NCBI RefSeq assembly: GCF_000498755.1
Contig: NZ_AXUS01000002.1
Span: 62,001-126,000, forward strand
DNA length: 64,000 bases
Source of the DNA: Clostridioides mangenotii TR
GTDB lineage: Bacteria; Bacillota; Clostridia; Peptostreptococcales; Peptostreptococcaceae
Reading direction: 5' to 3'
The notes beneath the pieces were generated by a model, which was not told the DNA's origin, made no database searches, and saw only the letters and a list, made by a program, of their open reading frames with translations. Within the stretch, counting starts at the first letter, position 1, and every line of letters begins with the position of its first letter. Shown here one piece after another: positions 35,856 to 44,943 of this stretch. The translations under genes were made by a program, and so were the position numbers.

Positions 35856-36611
35856 CTACGCCATCCACCTAAACAATGATTTTCTACTAAAAGCCTGTAG
35901 CCTTTCTAGTGCAAATGAAATTAAAGCAATTATTACAATCCAAGCAAATATAGCTTCTGTATTAAAATTCATTTTTTCATACTGAATAACTGTACCTATA
36001 CCATACTCGGGCTGTCCATGCACTTCTCCCGCTATAACTACTTTAAATGCTAATGAAAAAGACGATATAAACATGCCTAAAATCTGAAATTTAATTGCGG
36101 GAAAATATATTTTTCTTATTATCTCTAGTTTGTTTACCTTATATACTTTAGCCATCTCTACTATATTCTTATCAACTCCATCTATTGAGCTAGTTACTGC
36201 ATCGTACAAAAGTGGAAATACGATAAAAATTCCAACTATGTATGGAGCATTATTTTTATCAAACCAAATAAGGGATAGCACCACTAATATCATAGTAGGT
36301 ATAGATGTTGCCAAAGCGTTTATTGGTTTTAACATATTTTTTATAAGTGAATTAAATGAAGATAAAACACCTGTTATCAAAGCTAAAATCAGAGCTATAA
36401 AAAAACTAACTACTGTTCTATACATAGAATAATAAATATTTAGAAAAAAATCGTCTTGTCTTACAATCACTCCTAAGTTGGATACGACTGTCTCAACAGT
36501 TGGCAGATAAATGCTATTGTTGATTATCTTTGCCGCGATCTCCCAAATTGCAATAAGCAAAATAGTTGCTATAAATACTTGAGATCTATTTTTCCATGAA
36601 GATTCCTTCAT
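35856..36611 (-). CDS. SsuC-type ABC transporter permease
   Basis: About 251 residues, six membrane helices, with the BPD_transp_1 EAA-like loop (VEMAKVYKVNKLEIIRKIYFPAI, about 160-182) and SSIDGVDK before it. The start is ambiguous: GTG at 36620 lies too close to AGGAGG, and ATG at 36611 is 11 bases from it; the latter is used. It overlaps the end of the binding-protein gene. Works with the ATPase at 35169. Confidence 0.85.
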   Translation of the reverse strand: MKESSWKNRSQVFIATILLIAIWEIAAKIINNSIYLPTVETVVSNLGVIVRQDDFFLNIYYSMYRTVVSFFIALILALITGVLSSFNSLIKNMLKPINALATSIPTMILVVLSLIWFDKNNAPYIVGIFIVFPLLYDAVTSSIDGVDKNIVEMAKVYKVNKLEIIRKIYFPAIKFQILGMFISSFSLAFKVVIAGEVHGQPEYGIGTVIQYEKMNFNTEAIFAWIVIIALISFALERLQAFSRKSLFRWMA

Positions 36612-37587
36612 CTGGTACACTTCCTCCTAATGATTTCGGATTGCTTTCAAACAAGTAGTTGTAATAAGTAGTGTACTCTTTTTTTGTATCTTTAACAGGT
36701 ACATATTTTAAGTTAGCTCTATCTATTGATTTTTCTATCATAGGTTTTTCTGTAGAAACTCCTATCTCTGCACAATAACTTGCAAGTTCACTTTTATTTG
36801 AGTTTGCCCACTCTACACTGTCATTTACTTGTGTTAAAAACGATTCTACAAATTCTTTATTATCCTTTAAAAAGCTTGTCTTTACTATTACTGTAGCCTG
36901 AGGGAACCCGTACTTTGAATCATTCAACTCTTTGTATTCATCATTTAAATTTTTAAATATTTTTACATCTTCCTTTTTAGTCATCAAAGCGCTAAGTGCT
37001 GGTTCTGGAACAACAGCTGTGTTTGTTTTACCTGAAATAACCATAGGAACCAATTCACTAACTGCATTTACATAATCTAAGGTAACATCGCTATTTACAT
37101 CTAAATCTCTATCTTTTAAAATTGTCTGTGTAGTTATATCTGGAGTCATACCTTTACCAATATTTAAGATAGTTTTTCCTTTTAAATCTTCATAACTATT
37201 TATGTCCTCTGTCGACACCAAATATAAAGATCCAAAGCCTGTTGTCCCGGCTATAGAATAGTCCTTCGTCTTGTTATATGCTATTGCAGCCATGTTTGAA
37301 GGTACTATGGCAATGTCTGCTTCACCTTTCATTACTGTGGTAGACAATTCGTCTGGAGTTGCTTTTATACTGTAATCGACTTTATAGTTTTCTTTTATTT
37401 CTGGTTTCTCTTTTATAAGCTTAGCTATAGACATCGTAGGTAGACCATCTGGAGACGCAACTGTTACAGTTTTTGTTTCTGGCTTTGGTTGATCTTTAGC
37501 GCTTTCATTATTGTCACTATTAGAGCATCCAGCTAGTACACCTGCACTTAATACAAGACTTAATAATAACGTTGATAACTTTTTCAT
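36586..37587 (-). CDS. ABC transporter substrate-binding lipoprotein (NMT1/SsuA-like)
   Basis: 333 residues. Signal peptide MKKLSTLLLSLVLSAGVLAGC with lipobox LAGC at about 18-21. The mature part is a type II binding fold with VTVASPDGLPTMSIAKLIKE, ADIAIVPSNMAAIAYNKTKD and NIGKGMTPDITTQTIL, as in nitrate/sulfonate/thiamin-precursor binding proteins. AGGAGG precedes the ATG. First intact gene of the importer operon; the decayed gene at 37599 precedes it by 11 bp. Confidence 0.88.
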   Translation of the reverse strand: MKKLSTLLLSLVLSAGVLAGCSNSDNNESAKDQPKPETKTVTVASPDGLPTMSIAKLIKEKPEIKENYKVDYSIKATPDELSTTVMKGEADIAIVPSNMAAIAYNKTKDYSIAGTTGFGSLYLVSTEDINSYEDLKGKTILNIGKGMTPDITTQTILKDRDLDVNSDVTLDYVNAVSELVPMVISGKTNTAVVPEPALSALMTKKEDVKIFKNLNDEYKELNDSKYGFPQATVIVKTSFLKDNKEFVESFLTQVNDSVEWANSNKSELASYCAEIGVSTEKPMIEKSIDRANLKYVPVKDTKKEYTTYYNYLFESNPKSLGGSVPDEGIFMEK

Positions 37588-37598
37588 TCTTATTCCTC

Positions 37599-38045
37599 CT
37601 ACACCCTTGTAATTTTATTATATTTATCAATAAATTCCTTATAATCTAATTGAGCAAACCACTCATCATTTAGATATGTAAAATTGAATTTATTTTCTAC
37701 AGAATCTACAGTTTCTTCACTTTCAAGCAAACAGCTGACAATATATCCTCTATTTACAAAAAAGTCTCCAAAACCGCTATTAAATACCTCATCCCTGAGA
37801 ATTTCCACTACTTCTAGACTAACAGATTTATTTATCGCTATGTATAATTGAATACTTATTGCACCATCTTTTGGCCAAATTATATCTAAATCTTTATTTA
37901 TCCTTCCAATTTTAGCAAATACAGAAGGTACTAATCCTACATCGTATATCCTTTTTTTTATAGAATCAAAAGCTTGTATTGGCATCTCTTTAATTATACT
38001 ACTATCAATAAATCTGTGTACCTTTGTTTCTCCATATTTATACAA
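37599..38045 (-). CDS. C-terminal part of a decayed substrate-binding-like protein
   Basis: 148 residues from a TTG with no ribosome site, so this is probably not the true start. The frame stays open upstream to about 38078 (EISAGTSVIQGILYKYGETK). A further piece in another frame at about 38100-38195 reads MKKLYELKN and EDIKSKHGIELEITYFGLVKKK, so a frameshift and a deletion appear to have broken a longer gene. The visible C-terminal part (VGLVPSVFAKIGRINKDLDIIWPKDGAISIQLY) looks like a binding-protein C-lobe, but the family is uncertain. No function should be assumed. Confidence 0.5.
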   Translation of the reverse strand: MYKYGETKVHRFIDSSIIKEMPIQAFDSIKKRIYDVGLVPSVFAKIGRINKDLDIIWPKDGAISIQLYIAINKSVSLEVVEILRDEVFNSGFGDFFVNRGYIVSCLLESEETVDSVENKFNFTYLNDEWFAQLDYKEFIDKYNKITRV

Positions 38046-38429
38046 TATACCTTGTATTACACTTGTACCAGCCGAAATCTCTGTTCATTTTTTTGACAAC
38101 TTTTTTTCTTTACCAAACCAAAATACGTTATTTCAAGTTCTATTCCATGCTTGCTTTTAATATCCTCTATTTTTTAACTCATATAGTTTCTTCATATTTA
38201 CTAAGTATGCATATATTATTCCAATTAATTCTGTACTTTTTCATAGGCTGTACCCTTAGTAGAGCAAGTTTGTACCGAGATATAGCTTTGCTGAAAAATT
38301 TTGATTATATAAAACCATTGAACAACGATTTTAAGATATAAAATTGTATTAATTAATCTACTAAGATCATAGATGATTGTAACTACAAATAACTATTCTT
38401 ATATATAAATTAAAATCTTTACAATATAA

Positions 38430-38507
38430 AAATGGCTAAAACCAAGATTATTAATAAGCCTGCCATGCAATTACAGCTTAAATTTTGGTTAGGCCATTTT
38501 TTATTTT
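38430..38507. terminator. Orphan long hairpin, terminator-like
   Basis: AAAAATGGC and GCCATTTTT form the outer stem; inner pairs CCAA/TTGG and TAAGC/GCTTA extend it. T-rich sequence follows on the plus strand. It lies between two divergent transcription units, so it terminates no recognised gene and may end an unannotated RNA or act as an attenuator. Confidence 0.5.
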
Positions 38508-38520
38508 TTCACTATTTTGC

Positions 38521-38549
38521 TTTACAAGATAGTGCCAAGTATGTATAAT
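38521..38549 (+). promoter_or_regulatory. Sigma-70 type promoter of the PadR operon
   Basis: TTTACA, 17-base spacer, TATAAT, 60 bp upstream of the PadR start. Confidence 0.7.
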
Positions 38550-38608
38550 TAAAATTAATCTAGCTACTTTGTTAAACAATATAGTGCATCACGAAGGAGG
38601 TAAGTGAC

Positions 38609-38959
38609 TTGGAAAGCGATTATAAAATATCATCTCAAATGCTTAAAGGTATTCTTGAGGGCTGTATTTTGGTCATTATAAAAAGAGATTCCGTTTATGG
38701 GTATGAAATGAATGAAAAATTACAGCAATTTGGATTTTCTGCGGTTTCAGAAGGAACTATATATCCTTTGCTTTTAAAGCTCCAAAACAAAAAATTAATC
38801 CTAGGAGAGTCAAAACCTTCTCCGGACGGACCAAAGAGAAAATACTACAAACTTACAGAACTCGGCGAAATTGAATGCGATATTTTTACACAACAATGGC
38901 AGATACTTGATAACTGCGTAAATAATCTATTAAAAGGAGATGAAAATAGTGAAAAATAA
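38609..38959 (+). CDS. PadR family transcriptional regulator
   Basis: 116 residues, TTG start with AAGGAGG 8 bases upstream. PadR winged helix: LEGCILVIIKRDSVYGYEMNEKLQQFGFSAVSEGTIYPLLLKLQNKKLI (about 16-64), wing GPKRKYYKLTELGE, then a short C-terminal dimer helix. PadR proteins of this size repress adjacent membrane-protein genes. The next gene overlaps its end by about 11 bp, giving a PadR plus membrane protein pair. Confidence 0.9.
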   Translation: MESDYKISSQMLKGILEGCILVIIKRDSVYGYEMNEKLQQFGFSAVSEGTIYPLLLKLQNKKLILGESKPSPDGPKRKYYKLTELGEIECDIFTQQWQILDNCVNNLLKGDENSEK

Positions 38960-39782
38960 AGTTGAGTATAAAATTGAAAAAAACAATCAACTAAGAGAAC
39001 AGTTGAATATTGAAAATGAAGAGTACTATGACGATTTGTTAGTATACATGCGTTTAAAAGGTGGGCTTTTTTATGATAACGATCAAATTGAAGATATACT
39101 TTTAGTAATACTTGATGATATTATAGAAGCCCAAAAAGATGGTATATCAGCATATGATTATTTCGGTAAAAATCCAAAAGAAGTAGCGGACGCAATGATG
39201 AAGGAAATAACTCCATCTTCATTATTATCAAAATTCAAATATATAGTGGTTGTATTTGGTATTTATTTTTTAATGACGATTTTTCCAAGTTTAGTTTCTC
39301 CAGATAAAAGCCTTGACATCGGAAAAATATTCATTGGTTTTATAATAACATCGGTATTTGTAATATTTATTTTAAATAGTGTGAAACAATCTATTTACGT
39401 AGAAGATAAAAGCAAAGGGAAATTTTTTAGCAAGGCAAAGCTATTTATAGTGTCATTTATAGGTTTACTTTTACTTATTCTATCAAAATCACTTTTACCA
39501 GATATCCTTCCTATTACAATTGATGGTTTATTTGGAATAGCATTTATTGTAGTGTTAATTATTGTGGCATCTTGGTATTGTTTAAAAAAAGGAAATGAGC
39601 TATTTAAACCATTTTTATCTATTATATACACTAGTACATTGATATCAATTGGCTATAGAATTCCAGAAGTCTCAACTTATCTACAGTCTAGAAGTGGAAA
39701 AACAATTGTAGTTGCATCTTTGCTTATAAGTTTATTTATTTTTTATTTCTTTACACATAAACTAATTAAAAATAATAAGTAA
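38949..39782 (+). CDS. Multi-pass membrane protein, PadR partner
   Basis: 277 residues if started at GTG 38949, which has AAAAGGAG 9 bases upstream; the ATG at 38940 is directly adjacent to that site. Residues 1-95 are soluble and resemble the N-terminal helical domain of DUF1048/DUF1129-type proteins (YYDDLLVYMRLKGGLFYDNDQIEDILLVILDDIIEAQKDG). Five to six membrane helices follow. Function unknown; these partners of PadR regulators are often involved in envelope stress. Terminator follows at 39798. Confidence 0.75.
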   Translation: MKNKVEYKIEKNNQLREQLNIENEEYYDDLLVYMRLKGGLFYDNDQIEDILLVILDDIIEAQKDGISAYDYFGKNPKEVADAMMKEITPSSLLSKFKYIVVVFGIYFLMTIFPSLVSPDKSLDIGKIFIGFIITSVFVIFILNSVKQSIYVEDKSKGKFFSKAKLFIVSFIGLLLLILSKSLLPDILPITIDGLFGIAFIVVLIIVASWYCLKKGNELFKPFLSIIYTSTLISIGYRIPEVSTYLQSRSGKTIVVASLLISLFIFYFFTHKLIKNNK

Positions 39783-39797
39783 ATGTAAAATTAATAT

Positions 39798-39839
39798 AAA
39801 AAACCTTTTAATCTGATATGAGACATTAAAAGGTTTTTT
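39798..39839 (+). terminator. Terminator of the PadR operon
   Basis: AAAAAACCTTTTAAT and ATTAAAAGGTTTTTT form a perfect 15-bp stem with a 12-base loop, ending in six T. Confidence 0.9.
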
Positions 39840-39940
39840 CATAAATATGTACTAAAAAATAAATTGCATATAGCTCCCCTATCACTATAGCTAAATGAAT
39901 ACAAATATACTCCCTAGATCCTTTTAATTATTAAATTAGT

Positions 39941-41359
39941 TTAAGATATATTATCATTAATCGTAGGTAGAATTACCACAAACTCACTACCCTTACCTTC
40001 GACACTGTCTACATAAATACTTCCTCCGTGTAAATCTACAATCGACTTTACAATGGTAAGGCCAACACCAATTCCACCAGTCCCCTTACTTCTAGATTCA
40101 TCTACTCTGTAAAATCTCTCAAAGATATCGTTTAATTTCTCTTTAGGTATTCCTATTCCATCATCCTTAAAGTGGATTTTTATGTTGTTATTCTCTCTAT
40201 ACGCTCTTATATTTATATTGCCATTTTTATTTGTATATCTAATAGCGTTTGATAGTAAGTTTACTACAACCTGCGTTATTTTTTCTTTATCTAAATACAG
40301 GCTTATATCTTCTATATGAGAGGTTATATTTATATTCTTCTCGAGCGCACGACCCTGATTGTTGTAAATTGCATTTGTTATAACACCAGATAGATCTACT
40401 TCAATAAGCTCTAGTTTACTTTTTTCACTGTCAAACTTAGCTAAATTTTTAAGCTCATTTACTAAATGTGTAAGCCTTATGACTTCTTCATTTACGCTAT
40501 TTAACCTCTCTTTACTAGGTTCCCATATTCCATCAATCATGGCTTCTACATGTGTCTGTACGTTTGTAAGAGGTGTTCTTAGTTCATGTGCAACATCTGT
40601 AGTTAGTCTCTTCCTCAGATTTTCTTGCTCGTCTAATTTATGCGCAAGTCCATTTATTGAGGAGATTAAATTGTCTATCTCCGTTATATTGCTTTCATAC
40701 TCTAACTTCTGTTTATATCCGCCTTTACCCATATTATTTGCCATATCTGAAACAACTTCTATCGGTTTAGAAATTTTATTAGACATAACTATTGCTATCA
40801 TAACAGTGAAAAATGTCATAATGAGTCCCAATAATATTATTACTTTATTTATTTCCTTTAGAAAATCCACATCGTCATCCATATAATAAAGTGAACCATA
40901 CGATCCTACACTTGCAATTCCAATAGGCTGATTGTTTTTATTAAAAAGTTCATGCAACTCAACAGTGTAATCACCATTCCAATCATTGTGCATGTTGTTC
41001 ATATTATTTCTTATACTACCCATAACCTCATGACACCTGCTTCTATCGCTCTGCATTGCACCCCAAACTAAATTTTTATTTTGATCGTATACTTCTACGA
41101 ATATTCCTTTAGAAATAGCATTATTTCCAAGCTTTTTGATACTAAGAACATCCCACTTATCTTCTTCATAGTCTGATTCTATAGAATTTAATATCCCTGA
41201 AACTTCTTTATCATAGTTTTTACTTATATAATCATTAAACTTCTTTTCAAAAACTTTATTTATAGATATCCCAATAGTTACTACAACTAATAATATTACC
41301 GAGACTAGAGTTAAAATTAGCCTTTTATTTAAACTTTGCTTCTTTTTTTTATAATCCAA
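39941..41359 (-). CDS. Sensor histidine kinase
   Basis: 472 residues, TTG start. Two membrane helices (about 12-30 and 173-193) enclose an extracellular sensor of about 140 residues. HAMP domain (NKISKPIEVVSDMANNMGKGGYKQK, about 195-245), H-box TTDVAHELRTPLTNVQTHVEAM with the phospho-His at about 260, N-box NLLSNAIRYTNKNG, and G-boxes DDGIGIPKEKL and GGIGVGLTIVKSIVDLHGG. It overlaps the response regulator gene by 11 bp. Ligand unknown; the neighbouring Asn-rich secreted protein may be a target. Confidence 0.92.
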   Translation of the reverse strand: MDYKKKKQSLNKRLILTLVSVILLVVVTIGISINKVFEKKFNDYISKNYDKEVSGILNSIESDYEEDKWDVLSIKKLGNNAISKGIFVEVYDQNKNLVWGAMQSDRSRCHEVMGSIRNNMNNMHNDWNGDYTVELHELFNKNNQPIGIASVGSYGSLYYMDDDVDFLKEINKVIILLGLIMTFFTVMIAIVMSNKISKPIEVVSDMANNMGKGGYKQKLEYESNITEIDNLISSINGLAHKLDEQENLRKRLTTDVAHELRTPLTNVQTHVEAMIDGIWEPSKERLNSVNEEVIRLTHLVNELKNLAKFDSEKSKLELIEVDLSGVITNAIYNNQGRALEKNINITSHIEDISLYLDKEKITQVVVNLLSNAIRYTNKNGNINIRAYRENNNIKIHFKDDGIGIPKEKLNDIFERFYRVDESRSKGTGGIGVGLTIVKSIVDLHGGSIYVDSVEGKGSEFVVILPTINDNIS

Positions 41360-42023
41360 ATTTATAACCTACTCCATATACAGTTAGAACAATTTTCGAC
41401 TTTTTTGTATCCTTTTCTATTTTTTGTCGTAAGTTTTTTATATGGGCATCTATGATTCTATCAAGTTTTTCGTAGTGTTCATCGATAGTAAATTCTAGTA
41501 ATTGCTCTCGATTAAATATTCTTTTGGGGTTTTTAGCTAAAAGCAATAAAATTTTATACTCTGTATTTGTAAGAATGACTATTTCACCTCTGACTGCTAC
41601 CTCATGTGAAGCTGTGTTTATTTCTAATTCATCTCCAAACTTTAGTATATCTCTATCTTCAGTATCCAACTTTCTGAAAACAGCCTTTGCTCTAAGCACA
41701 AGCTCTTTTACATTAAATGGCTTACATACATAATCGTCACAACCAGTGTTAAAACCTTCTATTTTATCTTCATCTTCTATTTTAGCGGTCAACATAATTA
41801 TATGAACCTTTGATGTTTCCCTTATCTTCTCACAAATTTCTTCTCCACTTATATCTGGAAGCATTCTATCCAAAATAACTAAATCAAACTCATTTTCATA
41901 AAAATACTCGATTGCCTGAGTTCCGTTATTTGCTACTGTACAGTTATATCCTTCTTTATCTAAATAGGCCTTTACGACCTCTGTTATCTTAACTTCATCA
42001 TCTACTATAAGTATGTTAAACAT
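41349..42023 (-). CDS. OmpR family response regulator
   Basis: 224 residues. Receiver domain with acidic pair DDE (9-11), phospho-Asp53 (DLVILDRMLPD), Thr80 region and Lys102 (CKPFN). The winged-helix domain (about 125-223: FGDELEINTASHEVAVRGEIVILTNTEYKILLLLAKNPKRIFNREQLLE) follows. Partner of the kinase at 39941. GAGGGAGG precedes the ATG. Promoter presumably lies in the gap up to 42130. Confidence 0.92.
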   Translation of the reverse strand: MFNILIVDDEVKITEVVKAYLDKEGYNCTVANNGTQAIEYFYENEFDLVILDRMLPDISGEEICEKIRETSKVHIIMLTAKIEDEDKIEGFNTGCDDYVCKPFNVKELVLRAKAVFRKLDTEDRDILKFGDELEINTASHEVAVRGEIVILTNTEYKILLLLAKNPKRIFNREQLLEFTIDEHYEKLDRIIDAHIKNLRQKIEKDTKKSKIVLTVYGVGYKFGL

Positions 42024-42129
42024 TTTAATCCTCCCTCAACTATTTCTATATAGGAATCCTTAAATCAAATATATCATACAATTGTAGATACTTTATGAAT
42101 TTTTAAGTTAAGTTCTATTTGAAATCAAT

Positions 42130-42168
42130 AAAAACACCTACACAATATTATTTAGTGTAGATGTTTTT
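42130..42168 (-). terminator. Terminator of the Asn-rich protein gene
   Basis: AAAAACA-C-CTACAC pairs with GTGTAG-A-TGTTTTT around AATATTATTTA, with a T5 on the minus strand. Confidence 0.8.
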
Positions 42169-42200
42169 GAAATTTATATCCTTAAATTAATAACTTTTTA

Positions 42201-42566
42201 CTAACGACGGCAACTTCCTGGTCCGTTACAATTTTGCCTATTGTTATTTCCATTATTGTTATCGTAGCCTTGGTTATTACTATCTTGGTCGTTGTAGTTA
42301 TTTTGATAGTTTCTATCTGGGCTATTTGTTTCTAGATTATTGTTACTATTATTATCTAAAGTTTCGACTTGACTTGTATTTTGATACAAAGTTTCAAATT
42401 TAGCACTGTCTTGCACAGTCCCTCGATTTGATGTATTAATTGCTGAACTTGTATTGTTTCTGTATATCTGATCATCTAATGGTGCTATGTCATTTGCAAA
42501 AACATTCATCCCAAGAGCGCCTAATACTAAACCTAATCCCAATGTACCTATTAACATCTTTTTCAT
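42201..42566 (-). CDS. Small secreted Asn/Gln-rich protein
   Basis: 121 residues from the ATG at 42566, which has AAAGGGAGTG upstream; the longer frame from 42611 adds 15 unlikely residues. Signal peptide MKKMLIGTLGLGLVLGALGMNVFAN with a probable cleavage after VFA. The mature part is of low complexity, rich in Asn, Gln, Asp and Tyr (NNNLETNSPDRNYQNNYND...), ending NGPGSCRR with two Cys. No domain is recognised; it is probably an intrinsically disordered surface or secreted protein. It lies just upstream of the two-component system and could be in the same regulon. Confidence 0.7.
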   Translation of the reverse strand: MKKMLIGTLGLGLVLGALGMNVFANDIAPLDDQIYRNNTSSAINTSNRGTVQDSAKFETLYQNTSQVETLDNNSNNNLETNSPDRNYQNNYNDQDSNNQGYDNNNGNNNRQNCNGPGSCRR

Positions 42567-42660
42567 CCAATACACTCCCTTTATATTTATTCTTGTGTCT
42601 ATACTAAACAATATTTATGAATAAATTATGAATGGTGTATTGCAATATCAATTTTTAATA

Positions 42661-43563
42661 TTATTTTTCATTTAATAGTCTAATATAATGATTCGCTTCA
42701 CGTAATACGTGATCGGCTAATAATGGTAGTATAATCGATCTTATTTTGCACTCCGCTATACCCTTTGTGCCCGCTTCCTTAAAATCTCTATACTTCATAG
42801 TCTCTTCTAACGTCTCATCTGTAATGCTAGGTAAAGTTGCATCACTAGCCTCCCTCGCCTCATTTATTAAGTCATTAAATTGCATTGCATAATCATTAGC
42901 AGTATTGATTAAATCATTTTCTGTTGGATCGAGTAATCCTCTTATAAACAAAGCATGCTCCATCATTATCTGATCCCAGAAAAGCTCCATCTCCTTTGTA
43001 TCTGTGTTTATATCTTCTCTATTTTCTAATTTCATTAAAAGAGTACTGTACATTTGAGCTTCACGTAAGATATGATCGATTAGCAAAGGATAGTTTACTG
43101 TAAAGATATTGCAAGATAGTACATCATTTAACACCATAATTTTAAAATTAATTAAACCATCTATCAACATTCTTGCATTTAAATTGAGCTGCATTATATT
43201 TTGCAATAACTGTGGTGTTACTTGTGGATTAGTTCCACCTTGCAATTTTACTTCCATAATAGTAATATTTGTATTTATTGGTATTCCTGTGAAATTTTCT
43301 GTTTTTTCTTCACTTCCAAGTGTATAGTTTGTAAACAACTCTCCTGAAGAAAGAGATTCTCTACTTACAATGCCATTGCTTAGCTGGACAGCATGTAGTA
43401 ACAACGCTTCAAATTGCTGTTTATAATTCTCTGCTATTTTGGAGTATTCAGCATTTTTGGGTGTAAATCCTGCTTCTAAAAAAAGTGAGTGTTCTTTCAT
43501 TATTCGTCCAAAGTATAAATGAAGTTCTAAAGATAAAATTGCATATTTTTGATCACTAATCAT
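42661..43563 (-). CDS. DUF2935 domain protein
   Basis: 300 residues made of two related helical halves, each with an E-H-x2-F motif (MKEHSLFLEAG, about 23-33; MMEHALFIRGLLDP, about 200-213) and a D-H-x-L-R-E-A motif (IDHILREAQMY, about 167; ADHVLREANHY, about 284). The paired Glu/His residues suggest a ferritin-like four-helix bundle that may bind metal, although the family has no established activity. AAGGAGA precedes the ATG. A deletion remnant of a second copy lies directly upstream at 43602. Confidence 0.85.
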   Translation of the reverse strand: MISDQKYAILSLELHLYFGRIMKEHSLFLEAGFTPKNAEYSKIAENYKQQFEALLLHAVQLSNGIVSRESLSSGELFTNYTLGSEEKTENFTGIPINTNITIMEVKLQGGTNPQVTPQLLQNIMQLNLNARMLIDGLINFKIMVLNDVLSCNIFTVNYPLLIDHILREAQMYSTLLMKLENREDINTDTKEMELFWDQIMMEHALFIRGLLDPTENDLINTANDYAMQFNDLINEAREASDATLPSITDETLEETMKYRDFKEAGTKGIAECKIRSIILPLLADHVLREANHYIRLLNEK

Positions 43564-43601
43564 GGTTAATCTCCTTTTTGTTTTAAATTTATATTAATTA
43601 A

Positions 43602-43814
43602 TTATTTTAATGATCTTATATAGTGATTTGCTTCACGCAATACATGATCTGCAGGTAGAATTGAATTATAGAACGTGTTTTACATTCATTGATTCCCTTT
43701 ACTCCAGCTTCTTCAAAGTCTCTAAATCTTACTTTTTCAGATAATATCTTATAAGAGTGGAAAAAATAAATGTAATCATAGGGACAATGCAGTGTACCTT
43801 TCTTCACTGATCAT
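43602..43814 (-). pseudogene. Internal-deletion remnant of a DUF2935 paralog
   Basis: The ATG at 43814, with AAAGGAT upstream, starts MISEERYTALSL, matching MISDQKYAILSL of the intact gene, then stops. About 60 bp later, C-terminal sequence resumes as SEKVRFRDFEEAGVKGINECKTRSII, and after one more frameshift ends LPADHVLREANHYIRSLK, matching the intact C-terminus. About 230 codons between are gone. A 63-codon frame across it (43616-43807) is a chance fusion. Tandem duplication followed by decay is the simplest history. Confidence 0.8.
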
Positions 43815-43907
43815 AAAAATATCCTTTCTTTCTCATAAGATTATATATGATTAAATATATTGATCTATGACTATAGAAAGGATAGATTCTCTATTAAATA
43901 CAATAAA

Positions 43908-43936
43908 GCTATACCGCATCTGTAGTGCAGCATAGC
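43908..43936 (-). terminator. Weak hairpin downstream of the SDR gene
   Basis: GCTAT/ATAGC and GCA/TGC pairs around TCTGTAG; the minus strand then reads TTTATTGTATTT. Possible secondary terminator. Confidence 0.3.
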
Positions 43937-44012
43937 CTTAAGTATCGCTCCTTTATAATATATAAACATTAACTTTTTTATAAATCGTTTATCATGGTGT
44001 ATAAGTCTATAA

Positions 44013-44047
44013 AAAAAACCAAAGGCATTTACAATGCTTCTGGTTTT
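44013..44047 (-). terminator. Terminator of the SDR gene
   Basis: AAAACCA-AAG-GCATT pairs with AATGC-TTC-TGGTTTT, followed by T-rich sequence on the minus strand, 29 bp past the stop. Confidence 0.75.
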
Positions 44048-44075
44048 CTATTAATTTAATATTTAATATAAGCTT

Positions 44076-44852
44076 TTATACTATTGAAAATCCACCATCA
44101 ACTAGTAGATACTGTCCACTTACATATGAAGCACCTTCTGAAGCAAAGAATAACAATGGTCCATTTAATTCTCCTCTAGCTGCTGGTCTACCTGCAGGTG
44201 TTAAGGCATTGTACATATTCAAGAAATCTTGAGCCTTAAATAGTGTATCTTTTGTCATTTCTGATTCAAATAGTCCAGGGCAAACAGCATTCACTGTAAT
44301 TCCATATTGTGTATACGATGCCGCCATACCTTTTGTTAGGCCAATTACTCCCGCTTTAGTAGTATTGTATGAATGTCTCCACAATGCTTCTGGTTTATCC
44401 GCTAATATAGCATTTATTGATGCTGTATTTATAATTCTTCCGTACTTATTATTTTTCATTACTGGTAGAACATGTTTACTCATGTGTATAATTCCTTTAA
44501 GATTTACGTTTATCGCTTTATCCCAATCATCATCACTAAGAGTTTCAACGCTACCACCAACTGCTACTCCAGCATTATTGAACAATATGTCGATCTTTCC
44601 ATAGTGTTCAACTATTGTATCAACGGCTTTTTTCACGCTTTCTTCATCTGTTACGTCAGCTTTAACTGCAAATACTCTTCCTCCGTCTTTAGCGTTTATT
44701 TCCTCTGCTAATTCATCTAATCTATCTTTTCTTCTAGCCAGTATTGCCACGCTCGCGCCATGCTCTGCAAATGCTCTTGCTGCGTCTGCTCCTAATCCAC
44801 TTGATGCTCCTGCTATTACTACTACTCTATTATTAAAATCGAATAAACTCAT
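44076..44852 (-). CDS. Short-chain dehydrogenase/reductase (3-oxoacyl-ACP reductase/hydroxysteroid type)
   Basis: 258 residues from ATG 44852 (MSLFDFNNR), with GAAGGGTGG upstream. Classical SDR: TxxxGxG as IAGASSGLGADAARAF, NNAG (ILFNNAGVAVGG), catalytic Ser and Y-x-x-x-K (INTASINAI... WRHSYNTTKAGVIGLT), PG (VNAVCPGLFESEMT), and C-terminal FASEGASYVSGQYLLVDGGFSI. The family holds FabG-like and hydroxysteroid dehydrogenases; the substrate is not fixed. Single-gene unit. Confidence 0.88.
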   Translation of the reverse strand: MSLFDFNNRVVVIAGASSGLGADAARAFAEHGASVAILARRKDRLDELAEEINAKDGGRVFAVKADVTDEESVKKAVDTIVEHYGKIDILFNNAGVAVGGSVETLSDDDWDKAINVNLKGIIHMSKHVLPVMKNNKYGRIINTASINAILADKPEALWRHSYNTTKAGVIGLTKGMAASYTQYGITVNAVCPGLFESEMTKDTLFKAQDFLNMYNALTPAGRPAARGELNGPLLFFASEGASYVSGQYLLVDGGFSIV

Positions 44853-44943
44853 TCGAAAACCACCCTTCAAAATATTATTTGTTATTCTGATATATACCCT
44901 TATTTTATAGTTTCAAAAGATTTTTTATAATAATAAACAATAA

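Larger units (their letters stand above)
38196..38608. other. Intergenic gap with hairpin and the PadR promoter
   Basis: 413 bp between the decayed gene and the PadR operon. It holds a long imperfect hairpin at 38430-38507, the promoter at 38521-38549, and the ribosome site AAGGAGG at 38594. A 105-codon plus frame at 38024-38341 has no ribosome site and is probably spurious. Confidence 0.6.

Noticed and set aside
38024-38341. Plus-strand 105-codon open frame
   Set aside because: No ribosome site, no recognisable domain, and it overlaps antisense to a decayed gene.
38046-38600. TPP riboswitch near the SsuABC/ThiXYZ-type importer
   Set aside because: No CTGAGA or ACCTGA-type motif found on either strand.
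43616-43807. 63-codon minus frame as a real small protein
   Set aside because: It is a chance fusion of the out-of-frame N-terminal leftover and the C-terminal remnant of a DUF2935 gene.
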